Below, one piece after another: positions 48,112-57,984 of a stretch of 64,000 nucleotides of DNA. A program made the translations under genes and the position numbers. The notes under the pieces were generated by a model. It was given only the letters and a program-made list of their open reading frames with translations. It had not been told where the DNA came from and did no database searches. The DNA comes from Drosophila miranda (Eukaryota > Arthropoda > Insecta > Diptera > Drosophilidae), in assembly GCF_003369915.1 (NCBI RefSeq), contig NC_046677.1, positions 26,926,913 through 26,990,912 of the forward strand, given 5' to 3'. How positions within the stretch are numbered: position 1 is the first letter of the stretch; the number at the start of each line of letters is the position of its first letter.

Positions 48112-49093
48112 GCAGGAGAAGATTCCCTGTCCTTCCTTGTTGCCTTTAGTTTTACAAACATACAACATAATCCTTTGTTAAATAGTGAGAAATTAAACTT
48201 TTGGGAATCTATAGATAATGTCGGAATCCGAATCCCCTCTCCAAATAGAAAGAGTTTCCCCCGCTTTAAATCATATATTGCCTTTGCAATTCTTGTACAA
48301 AGTTAACGAATCATTAAAATCAATTTAAACTTCTTGATGTTTTATCACACACGAACCTAAATCCTTTTAGATTGTATTAACGAACGAAATTTATGTGCAT
48401 TATTCAGACTCGTTTAGAGTGTAAATATGATACAAGTTTATTTAGTTGTAAGGACCACTATATATATAGCAAAAATAAAAATGTTAATAATATAATATAC
48501 TTATACTTTGGGAACGTCTAGATTCTCATTTGTATTACAGGGGTGGCTGAAGTTTTGAATGATAAATGAAGCTTGTTCGGGCCAGCCGCTGAAGAATAAC
48601 CGTAACTTTAACATTATTATTGTATGAGCAGAGAGAGCCGCCTATGTTGTAAAACGTTGACGTTCTGCAGAGCTGCTGCGCTCTCCCGCTAAAGGGGCTC
48701 TCTGCCGCCGCCACTTCGGCAACTACTTTGATCTGCTGCCGCCACTTCGGCAATCACTTTGATCTAACGCCGTCGTCTATAGTTTAGTTCTATGCTAGCC
48801 CCTCTGCGCATTGGTTGCATATCGATCTCGCATAAAGTTTATCTGGCAATAGCAAGCAATCGGCTTCCGCTAAGCCACCAAGATTAAATACGAATTATAA
48901 AGTTTAACCAAAAATCTCTTTTCATTTTTGAAACACATAGGTGCCAAAAAAGCTTGGCATCTCAAACAAAGCTTTTAAATTTCAACAAAACATTTCAGGG
49001 TAGTCTGGGATTCAATCCGTTCTGCGACTCTCATTATAGTATTTGTAGTAGAAAAATGCCACTTCCGCAAAATTACAAATTATAGATATGATT
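48112..49093. other. Cdc14 3' UTR and r2d2 downstream region
   Basis: This contains the Cdc14 poly(A) signal (48474-48479) and a two-unit 29-bp tandem repeat (about 48706-48766, GCCGCCACTTCGGCAA....ACTTTGATCT). No further gene is seen. The whole stretch is duplicated at 52118-53099. Confidence 0.6.
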
Positions 49094-50100
49094 CTAGTCA
49101 AGCATATCCTTCAAGTAGCCAATCATGTAGCCATAGATATTGTTCTCATAATCAATAAAAACGCGATCAAATTCAACGTTTAGCTCAATTTTGACCATTG
49201 TCTTCATGGATTTTGCTGGAACTGTTGAGAATTCAGGTGTGATATTCAGGGCTTTCAGAATGTGCATAAGCTGATCCTTTTCGTTTTCGTACTCTGTGGA
49301 ATTGATGACCTCAAAAGCGGCCTTATTCAGGTGCGGAAAGAAGTCCTTGTAGTAGTTGTGGGCATCGCACACTTTGCGTGCAGAGAATTCCGTTCGGCCC
49401 GAGGCGATGAAGTCCCGGTAGGTGGAGAATATAAGACGACGTTCGGTCTCTATGTCGCTGTTGCCATCGACTAAAGGAATTGTCCCCTGGTCCGAGGGCT
49501 TGGTGCTGACAACTTCCATTCTGGTTTCCTTGCTTGAGATGACCGACAGCATTTCGATGGCGGCCCGCTGGCGGGCATCCTTCTTCTTGTCCGACTTGCC
49601 GTAACGCTTGATGGAGACCACCGAGCAGCAGGCCAGGAATTCGGGAGCGTCTGGTGTGCCGCACTGCTGCACAATCTCTATAATGGGCAGCGGAATTTCA
49701 TGGCGAACGCAGTAGTCGCGTAGCTCCTTGATCATATCCCGATTAAGGTTCTTTAGCTCATCGTACAAATCCGAACCATTGCCACCGATATCGTCGGACA
49801 GATGCTCACTGAGGCCCGGCATTCTGCGCAATCTCTTTATCATATTTGAGGCCGCCAGGTGTTTGGAGTCACGCTTTGAGCGGCCTTTTAAACGGGGAAA
49901 TGGATGAAACTAATGAGTTGAAAGTATGTCGAGAAGAACTTCAGCGTGTAATTACCATTGCCATAGGATTCTACATCCATAAGAACGATTTTGCAAACGT
50001 ATCCTCCCTCTTCCCCTTCGATATAGTCGTATTTCGGCACCGGAATCTTGCTCTTGGCGCAAAATTCCTCCAAATTCGAAACGGCTGACTTTTTATCCAT
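49094..50100 (-). CDS. r2d2: R2D2, siRNA-loading partner of Dicer-2 (left copy)
   Basis: Two exons (50100-49956 and 49884-49094, with a 71-bp intron) encode 311 residues, the same length as I recall for the melanogaster protein. R2D2 pairs with Dicer-2 to bind siRNA duplexes, sense end asymmetry and load Ago2, so it is central to antiviral RNAi. The first dsRNA-binding domain spans about residues 1-68 (PVPKYDYIEGEEGGYVCKI, then GNGRSKRDSKHLAASNMI with the intron inside the GNG). The second spans about 87-165 (LRDYCVRHEIPLP, KSDKKKDARQRAAIEML). The C-terminal third is the Dicer-2-binding region. It shares its upstream region with the truncated Herp. Differences from the right copy are E11, C134, D206, A209 and N235 here. 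It corresponds to CG7138. Confidence 0.95.
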
Positions 50101-50145
50101 CTGCGTCTCAAAACTTCAAATTTTATTTTATTCTATTGCAATTTA

Positions 50146-50190
50146 TTAGTGTGACTGTAGTGTTTTGTTGCAGTGTGACAAGAAATATAC
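50146..50190 (-). promoter_or_regulatory. r2d2 left-copy core promoter elements
   Basis: On the minus strand GTATATTTCTTGTCACACTG combines a Motif 6 and a Motif 1-like site 71-90 bp upstream of the start codon. A second GTCACACTA follows nearer the gene. The same block is intact at 54152-54196, so both r2d2 copies keep a promoter. Confidence 0.6.
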
Positions 50191-51184
50191 GAGCTTAGCC
50201 CACTCAGCCCCTCAATTTTAAATGGTTAACAGCTTGAGTTAAGCCGCGGGAAAAAACACTGTATGTAAAATATTCCTATAGAATTATCCTAGCCTTCCTT
50301 TTTATCTACAATCAACATACATATTCACGATATCTTTCACTAGAACTGCGCTAAAACTATTCAAGATTCATATTTGTTGTGGTTGTATTTGTGCGGTCAA
50401 AGATGGATTAATCGTTGATTTTCGAGCTTAGAGATGAGCGATATTAGCGGAAAAATATCAAGTCACAGCGATGTTTTGAAAATAATTCGCTAATACTGTA
50501 CAGAAACACGGAATTCAAATGTTTTTAGCCTTCGAAGGTTATGTTAATAGCCACTGCGGCAATGAAATAGGTAGCGTACAATTTAATATGCATACACGTC
50601 AGCGTATGCTACCAGCAGGTTGGCAGCTCCCAAGAGTCAAGGCAACCCTGTTGCTGAATGTATTGTATTAACAAGTGTTGCTGCCAGAGATGAGCAGGAG
50701 AGACAGCTCCAAGTCACAAGAGATATATATATTATTTTTATAAAAGTGCTACTAAGAAAAAAATATAATCTAAAATAATAATAATTTGATTAACCAGTAG
50801 ATATAAAATCAGTAGTTTTGAAATTATGTATTCTAGCCTGCAGTATTTGATATTTTTCAGCAACGTAAACTGTGACTTTTAAAATACTTGCGACAAGTAG
50901 CAGGCGAGTGAGGAACAAGTCATCTCCAGTTTCAGATCAGAATCAGAAACGAAGGCGAAAATTCCGACTCAGGCCACGGACGGAAGTTTATAACTTCGTT
51001 TCATAATCAATCATTTCTCTGCTGAAAGCAGCACAACACACGAAACGAAACGGAAACATATCGTTTTCCATCAGAAAGTACAGCATTCCAAACTATTTTC
51101 GGTAGCAAAAAAAAGGGGAAAAGAGCCAAATCAAATGTAAAAGTTTGTCTAAACATAAAAACATCAATCGTGCGCGAGCCCGAT

Positions 51185-51836
51185 ATGGACGATACTGCCG
51201 CATCGCCCGCAGCGGCCACAGCAGCTGGCTGTGATGCTGCCCGTGACAAGACAACAAACGCTGGCGTTGCCGTTGCCGCCGCCGCAGCGGCCAGCAGCAC
51301 CAGTGTGAGGCTCCTAATTAAGTCGTCAAATCAACAGTATGACGACATGAACGTCGACAGTGATCTCTCCTGGACGGTGCAGCGCCTGAAGAAGCAACTG
51401 TCCCTGGTGTATCCTGGCAAACCGGTAAGCGTCCCCTCGTCCTCGTCCCCTCATTAATTTCACTCGCTGTTGTGTCATTGTTATCGTAGTTTACGTCAGC
51501 TGTGGCGTGTGGATTGCCCAGAAGTTGTCGGAGGTCATACGCAGCTACAAGGACGTCTACCAGCAGCATCACATCTTTCACCTGGTCTGTGCCAATAAGC
51601 ACTTTGCCAAGCTCCCGGCAATGCCCACTGCAGTGCCGAAGAACGCAGCCCCACGCCAGGAGGGCAACCTCAACGCCAGCACCAACGAGATTCGTCAGCG
51701 TCATGCCTCAAATCAGCAGCAGCAGCCGCCGCTGCAACTGCCCCAACAGCAGGCCGGTGTCGACAGTTTCCTGCACGGGGATGTTAATAATCTCGCATTT
51801 AGAACATGGTATCCCCTCGGGCTGCAGCAGCAGCAG
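51185..51836 (+). pseudogene. Truncated Herp copy
   Basis: Host-gene pseudogene left by the tandem duplication. Exon 1 (51185-51424, 80 codons of the N-terminus up to KP) and its GTAAGC donor are intact. However, 114 bp of leader just before the ATG are missing. A 279-bp deletion with TGCCC microhomology removes the 3' splice site and the start of exon 2, and the copy stops at a CAG run where the Cdc14 tail begins. If exon 1 is read on into the intron, a stop follows after about 95 codons. No ubiquitin-like fold or membrane segment could be made. Confidence 0.9.
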
Positions 51837-52117
51837 CCTCCGCACCCACTCCTGCCATCCACAATCCGAACAACAACAACCATAACGGAGGCAGCAGCAA
51901 ATACAGCAGCAACAGTGGCACACCCACAACACCCAGCACTGGAGGTAGCTTCAAGTTGTCGCGTCGGGTGTTTGGTGAATCGGGTTCCTCGGCATCGACA
52001 TCGGCCTCCAACTCGGGCATACCCACGCCAACGGCACCGGCACCGTGCCGGGAGCGAGAGCGCCAACAGCAGGAGCAGCAACAGTCGCTGAAGCTGCGCA
52101 AGAAGATCAGCTACTGA
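51837..52117 (+). pseudogene. Cdc14 last-exon fragment
   Basis: A duplicated 93-codon tail of Cdc14 with its 3' UTR and poly(A) signal (52480-52485). It lacks the rest of the gene and is joined out of register to the Herp remnant. The stop codon is TGA here and TAA in the complete gene. It may still act as a 3' end for transcripts started at the Herp remnant. Confidence 0.9.
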
Positions 52118-53099
52118 GCAGGAGAAGATTCCCTGTCCTTCCTTGTTGCCTTTAGTTTTACAAACATACAACATAATCCTTTGTTAAATAGTGAGAAATT
52201 AAACTTTTGGGAATCTATAGATAATGTCGGAATCCGAATCCCCTCTCCAAATAGAAAGAGTTTCCCCCGCTTTAAATCATATATTGCCTTTGCAATTCTT
52301 GTACAAAGTTAACGAATCATTAAAATCAATTTAAACTTCTTGATGTTTTATCACACACGAACCTAAATCCTTTTAGATTGTATTAACGAACGAAATTTAT
52401 GTGCATTATTCAGACTCGTTTAGAGTGTAAATATGATACAAGTTTATTTAGTTGTAAGGACCACTATATATATAGCAAAAATAAAAATGTTAATAATATA
52501 ATATACTTATACTTTGGGAACGTCTAGATTCTCATTTGTATTACAGGGGTGGCTGAAGTTTTGAATGATAAATGAAGCTTGTTCGGGCCAGCCGCTGAAG
52601 AATAACCGTAACTTTAACATTATTATTGTATGAGCAGAGAGAGCCGCCTATGTTGTAAAACGTTGACGTTCTGCAGAGCTGCTGCGCTCTCCCGCTAAAG
52701 GGGCTCTCTGCCGCCGCCACTTCGCCAACTACTTTGATCTGCTGCCGCCACTTCGGCAATCACTTTGATCTAACGCCGTCGTCTATAGTTTAGTTCTATG
52801 CTAACCCCTCTGCGCATTGGTTGCATATCGATCTCGCATAAAGTTTATCTGGCAATAGCAAGCAATCGGCTTCCGCTAAGCCACCAAGATTAAATACGAA
52901 TTATAAAGTTTAACCAAAAATCTCTTTTCATTTTTGAAACACATAGGTGCCAAAAAAGCTTGGCATCTCAAACAAAGCTTTTAAATTTCAACAAAACATT
53001 TCAGGGTAGTCTGGGATTCAATCCGTTCTGCGACTCTCATTATAGTATTTGTAGTAGAAAAATGCCAGTTCCGCAAAATTACAAATTATAGATATGATT

Positions 53100-54106
53100 C
53101 TAGTCAAGCATATCCTTCAAGTAGCCAATCATGTAGCCATAGATATTGTTCTCATAATCAATAAAAACGCGATCAAATTCAACGTTTAGCTCAATTTTGA
53201 CCATTGTCTTCATGGATTTTGCTGGAACTGTTGAGAATTCAGGTGTGATATTCAGGGCTTTCAGAATGTGCATAAGCTGATCCTTTTCGTTTTCGTACTC
53301 TGTGGAATTGATGACCTCAAAAGCGGCCTTCTTCAGGTGCGGAAAGAAGTCCTTGTAGTAGTTGTGGGCATCGCACACTTTGCGTGCAGAGAATTCCGTT
53401 CGGCCCGAGTCGATGAAGTTCCGGTAGGTGGAGAATATAAGACGACGTTCGGTCTCTATGTCGCTGTTGCCATCGACTAAAGGAATTGTCCCCTGGTCCG
53501 AGGGCTTGGTGCTGACAACTTCCATTCTGGTTTCCTTGCTTGAGATGACCGACAGCATTTCGATGGCGGCCCGCTGGCGGGCATCCTTCTTCTTGTCCGA
53601 CTTGCCGTAACGCTTGATGGAGACCACCGAGCAGCTGGCCAGGAATTCGGGAGCGTCTGGTGTGCCGCACTGCTGCACAATCTCTATAATGGGCAGCGGA
53701 ATTTCATGGCGAACGCAGTAGTCGCGTAGCTCCTTGATCATATCCCGATTAAGGTTCTTTAGCTCATCGTACAAATCCGAACCATTGCCACCGATATCGT
53801 CGGACAGATGCTCACTGAGGCCCGGCATTCTGCGCAATCTCTTTATCATATTTGAGGCCGCCAGGTGTTTGGAGTCACGCTTTGAGCGGCCTTTTAAACG
53901 GGGAAATGGATGAAACTAATGAGTTGAAAGTATGTCGAGAAGAACTTCAGCGTGTAATTACCATTGCCATAGGATTCTACATCCATTAGAACGATTTTGC
54001 AAACGTATCCTCCCTCTTCCCCTTCGATATAGTCGTATTTCGGCACCGGAATCTTGCTCTTGGCGCAAAATTCCTGCAAATTCGAAACGGCTGACTTTTT
54101 ATCCAT
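53100..54106 (-). CDS. r2d2: R2D2, siRNA-loading partner of Dicer-2 (right copy)
   Basis: Two exons (54106-53962 and 53890-53100) with the same structure, length (311 residues) and intron as the left copy, 4006 bp away. The reading frame and both dsRNA-binding domains are intact. Residues differ from the left copy at Q11, S134, N206, D209 and K235. S134 is in the second dsRNA-binding domain, and the last three are in the Dicer-2-binding C-terminal part. Only one synonymous difference is seen (a Leu codon in exon 1). A change 5 bases before the start creates an upstream in-frame ATG at 54112 that would add Met-Gln. This copy faces the complete Herp gene, the ancestral neighbour arrangement. 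I cannot tell which copy keeps the ancestral state at each site. Confidence 0.95.
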
Positions 54107-54151
54107 CTGCATCTCAAAACTTCAAATTTTATTTTATTCTATTGCAATTTA

Positions 54152-54196
54152 TTAGTGTGACTGTAGTGTTTTGTTGCAGTGTGACAAGAAATATAC
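54152..54196 (-). promoter_or_regulatory. r2d2 right-copy core promoter elements
   Basis: The Motif 1/Motif 6 block is identical to that of the left copy (GTGTGAC sites at about 54154 and 54178, ATATAC at about 54190). It suggests both copies are transcribed from equivalent promoters. Confidence 0.6.
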
Positions 54197-55305
54197 GAGC
54201 TTAGCCCACTCAGCCCCCTCAATTTTAAATGGTTAACAGCTTGAGTTAAGCCGCGGGAAAAAACACTGTATGTAAAATATTCCTATAGAATTATCCTAGC
54301 CTTCCTTTTTATCTACAATCAACATACATATTCACGATATCTTTCACTAGAACTGCGCTAAAACTATTCAAGATTCATATTTGTTGTGGTTGTATTTGTG
54401 CGGTCAAAGATGGATTAATCGTTGATTTTCGAGCTTAGAGATGAGCGATATTAGCGGAAAAATATCAAGTCACAGCGATGTTTTGAAAATAATTCGCTAA
54501 TACTGTACAGAAACACGGAATTCAAATGTTTTTAGCCTTCGAAGGTTATGTTAATAGCCACTGCGGCAATGAAATAGGTAGCGTACAATTTAATATGCAT
54601 ACACGTCAGCGTATGCTACCAGCAGGTTGGCAGCTCCCAAGAGTCAAGGCAACCCTGTTGCTGAATGTATTGTATTAACAAGTGTTGCTGCCAGAGATGA
54701 GCAGGAGAGACAGCTCCAAGTCACAAGAGATATATATATTATTTTTATAAAAGTGCTACTAAGAAAAAAATATAACCTAAAATAATAATAATTTGATTAA
54801 CCAGTAGATATAAAATCAGTAGTTTTGAAATTATGTATTCTAGCCTGCAGTATTTGATATTTTTCAGCAACGTAAACTGTGACTTTTAAAATACTTGCGA
54901 CAAGTAGCAGGCGAGTGAGGAACAAGTCATCTCCAGTTTCAGATCAGAATCAGAAACGAAGGCGAAAATTCCGACTCAGGCCACGGACGGAAGTTTATAA
55001 CTTCGTTTCATAATCAATAATTTCTCTGCTGAAAGCAGCACAACACACGAAACGAAACGGAAACATATCGTTTTCCATCAGAAAGTACAGCATTCCAAAC
55101 TATTTTCGGTAGCAAAACAAAGGGGAAAAGAGCCAAATCAAATGTAAAAGTTTGTCTAAACATACAAACATCAATCGTGCGCGAGCCCGAGAATAGGAGG
55201 AAGTGAACAACATTGGGGCAGCAGCAAGTGCGAAGCTGAAACGGAATCACAAGATCACTAGCAGTAGAAAGTGTGTTCGGAGACAGCGTTGGGGGTCACA
55301 CAATT

Positions 55306-57228
55306 ATGGACGATACTGCCGCATCGCCCGCAGCGGCCACAGCAGCTGGCTGTGATGCTGCCCGTGACAAGACAACAAACGCTGGCGTTGCCGTTGCCGC
55401 CGCCGCAGCGGCCAGCAGCACCAGTGTGAGGCTCCTAATTAAGTCGTCAAATCAACAGTATGACGACATGAACGTCGACAGTGATCTCTCCTGGACGGTG
55501 CAGCGCCTGAAGAAGCAACTGTCCCTGGTGTATCCTGGCAAACCGGTAAGCGTCCCCTCGTCCTCGTCCCCTCATTAATTTCACTCGCTGTTGTGTCATT
55601 GTTATCGTAGTTTACGTCAGCTGTGGCGTGTGGATTGCCCCCGCTATCTTATCGTGTTATGTTTTCGGTTAGCGTTCCATTAAAGTCGATTCTGTCCAAT
55701 TTGCGTCTTAGTTTAGTACCAAGTACACGTCAGTACATCCAGCGGCAGGCAGAGAGGCCTTGCATCAAGCTGTAATTTATAGCATTCGTCATGTTTCTTG
55801 CGTCATGCAGCAGCGTGTAAATTTAAAACCGTAGGAGACTCAAGAGTGTGTGTTTCTCTGCTTGCAGGACATCAACGATCAAAAGCTCATTTACTCTGGC
55901 AAACTGTTGGACGATGCCCAGAAGTTGTCGGAGGTCATACGCAGCTACAAGGACGTCTACCAGCAGCATCACATCTTTCACCTGGTCTGTGCCAATAAGC
56001 ACTTTGCCAAGCCCCCGGCAATGCCCACTGCAGTGCCGAAGAACGCAGCCCCACGCCAGGAGGGCAACCTCAACGCCAGCACCAACGAGATTCGTCAGCG
56101 TCATGCCTCAAATCAGCAGCAGCAGCCGCCGCTGCAACTGCCCCAACAGCAGGCCGGTGTCGACAGTTTCCTGCACGGGGATGTTAATAATCTCGCATTT
56201 AGAACATGGTATCCCCTCTGGCTGCAGCAGCAACAGGCGGCCACCCATCCCGATCCGCATGTGGCCTACCAGCAGCGGGTACTTCTCTACAACGCCTGGA
56301 TGAGTCAGGTCTATGACGCATACTTGCAGGATCTGATGCGGGGGTGAGTTGCAGCATTTTATGTGGCATCTCTGTGGCATTTTTAATCAACGTAAATCCT
56401 CCACAGCGCGGAGTCACCGCCTGGGAACAGAGTCCCCCTTCTGCCGAATATGCTGCCGCAATGGGAATTGCAGGCCCAGCAGCAGATGGCTGCGCATGCC
56501 GCCGCATCTGCAGCTGCGGCCCAACAGAATCCGGCGCCTGTCGCCCAGCCGGCGGAGGCGGCGCAGCCAGCAGCTAACAGACCAAACTTCCCCCTCATCC
56601 AGGTGGAACCCGAGAACCGGGACTGGCTCGACAGTTTCTTTAGCTTCACGCGCCTGGCCATTTTCGTGACTGTCTTGTACTTCAATTCGTCGCCGCTGCG
56701 TTGCCTCCTGGTGATGTTCATTGCCGGGGTGATTTATCTGTGAGTGGCTCTCCACAATTCTTTTGAATTTAGGCTAAAGTCTTCCATCTCCCTGTTAGAT
56801 ATCATATTGGTGTTCTGCGACGTCGTCGTGAGCGAAACAATAACAACATAAATCGCAATAATAATGCTGGCCATCATGTTGCTGCCTTCGCCGCAGTGCA
56901 ACAGATCCAACGCATGATGGATGCCGTGGAGCGTGAGAACAACGATCCACAGGCTGCAGTCGAGCCAGTGGCCGCCGGTCAGGATGCACCCGATGCTCCT
57001 CTCGGTGCAGCGGCTGATGCTCCTGCTGATCCAGCTGCTGCTCCTGCCGCCGCTGCTCCTGCAGCGCCAGTTCCAGCCAGTGCTGCTGGACCCGAACAGG
57101 CGGCTGCCGTTTCAGCCGAAGCTGCTGCAGTGGAACCACCAAATGCCAATAACTCTGTGATTTCCGCTGTGCGCACCTTTGTCATTACGTTCTTCACCTC
57201 GCTGCTGCCCGAGGCACCGGCGCTGTAG
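55306..57228 (+). CDS. Herp: Herp, ER-membrane ubiquitin-like-domain protein of ERAD
   Basis: Four exons (55306-55545, 55868-56343, 56407-56739 and 56799-57228) encode 492 residues. Herp (HERPUD) is an ER-stress-induced membrane protein that scaffolds the Hrd1 ubiquitin-ligase complex. An alanine-rich N-terminus precedes the ubiquitin-like domain (about residues 25-105: VRLLIKSSNQQYDDMNVDSD, then QKLIYSGKLLDDAQKLSEVI). A Gln/Ala-rich linker follows, then a hydrophobic hairpin (FTRLAIFVTVLYFNSSPLRC and LLVMFIAGVIYLYHIGVL, about residues 318-354) followed by RRRRERNNNN, and an alanine/proline-rich tail. AATAAA is at 57589-57594. The start is supported by the duplicated copy, whose similarity covers the same ATG. 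It corresponds to CG14536. Confidence 0.94.
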
Positions 57229-57280
57229 AGGAAACTGTACATCTACTATAACCATTCGCGGGCGCAGCCGCTTTCAGCCA

Positions 57281-57297
57281 CCACACCACACACACAC

Positions 57298-57343
<46 letters not shown>
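57281..57343. repeat. (CA)n followed by a 45-base poly-C run
   Basis: In the Herp 3' UTR a CA repeat (57281-57298) passes into an uninterrupted run of about 45 C (57299-57343). The exact length is probably unreliable in any assembly. Confidence 0.9.
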
Positions 57344-57345
<2 letters not shown>

Positions 57346-57594
57346 AATCAAAATGTTATAACTTCTTCCTTTCGTTTTTGACTACCTGTCAAAGTAGGTA
57401 GCAAAAGAACTTTGTTTTTCTAGCTTTAAGGATTTAGTATATTTGTTTAATGTCTGTGCGTGCGCGCTCCGTGGCTGCTGCTCGCTGCTCCTCCCTTCCT
57501 CCGTGTAGCCCTTAGACATTAGCTAATTAAGATGATCTGCTCTGGACGACTGCCAGAGACGAAACTATGAATCCAAGATGCAATTACAAATAAA

Positions 57595-57984
57595 AATTAT
57601 GCTTTAACACTGAAACCAAACACAGAACTGCTCAACTTGTACTCTTAATTCGCAGCGAAACTCTCTTATCAGCAGGAATGGAAAATTTTCAGCCAAAAAT
57701 TCGGAATTAGGATCGCTCTCTCCTCCGCGGGTAAGTAGATTTCTCTCTGCTAACGCACTCAAATTTTGGTTTCTTTTAGCTTCGAGCGGAGATGAGATTG
57801 GAACTGAGAGCGGCTTATCGGTGGGGTTTATGGCTCGGTCTGGCTGCTGATTAGGGGCTGGTCTCCGTCGTCTCGGGATTGCCTTTAGAACACCGCGAAC
57901 ACTCAGAGCAGACGGATCGCATCCACGTACTGAAACTGAAAACTGAAGAATATTCTGAAATCCGCATTCAACTGCTGCCGAACC
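57595..57984. other. Intergenic DNA between Herp and LKRSDH
   Basis: This short interval contains the LKRSDH promoter and leader. No clear core motif is seen, and antisense open frames here look accidental. Confidence 0.5.

Larger units (their letters stand above)
47831..51836. repeat. Tandem segmental duplication, left copy (4.0 kb)
   Basis: From CCTCCGCACC in the last Cdc14 exon (47831) the sequence is repeated 4006 bp to the right almost base for base. The copy spans the Cdc14 tail and 3' UTR, the complete r2d2, the r2d2/Herp intergenic DNA, and a Herp 5' part that ends in a CAG run at about 51836. Relative to the right copy it lacks 114 bp just before the Herp start codon and 279 bp across the Herp intron/exon 2 boundary. 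I count about 16 substitutions and one single-base indel in roughly 4 kb (about 0.4%). Confidence 0.95.
51837..56230. repeat. Tandem segmental duplication, right copy (4.4 kb)
   Basis: The partner of 47831-51836. It starts inside the Cdc14 tail, fused at a CAG-repeat microhomology to the end of the truncated Herp, then carries the second r2d2. It runs without a break into the complete Herp gene, leaving similarity at the GCTGCAGCAGCA run (about 56220-56230). Confidence 0.95.

Noticed and set aside
51507-52091. 194-codon frame running from the Herp remnant into the Cdc14 fragment
   Set aside because: It has no true ATG (it begins at a GTG), is out of frame with the remnant's exon 1, and reads the Cdc14 part in the wrong frame. 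I treat it as part of the pseudogene fusion rather than a new chimeric gene.
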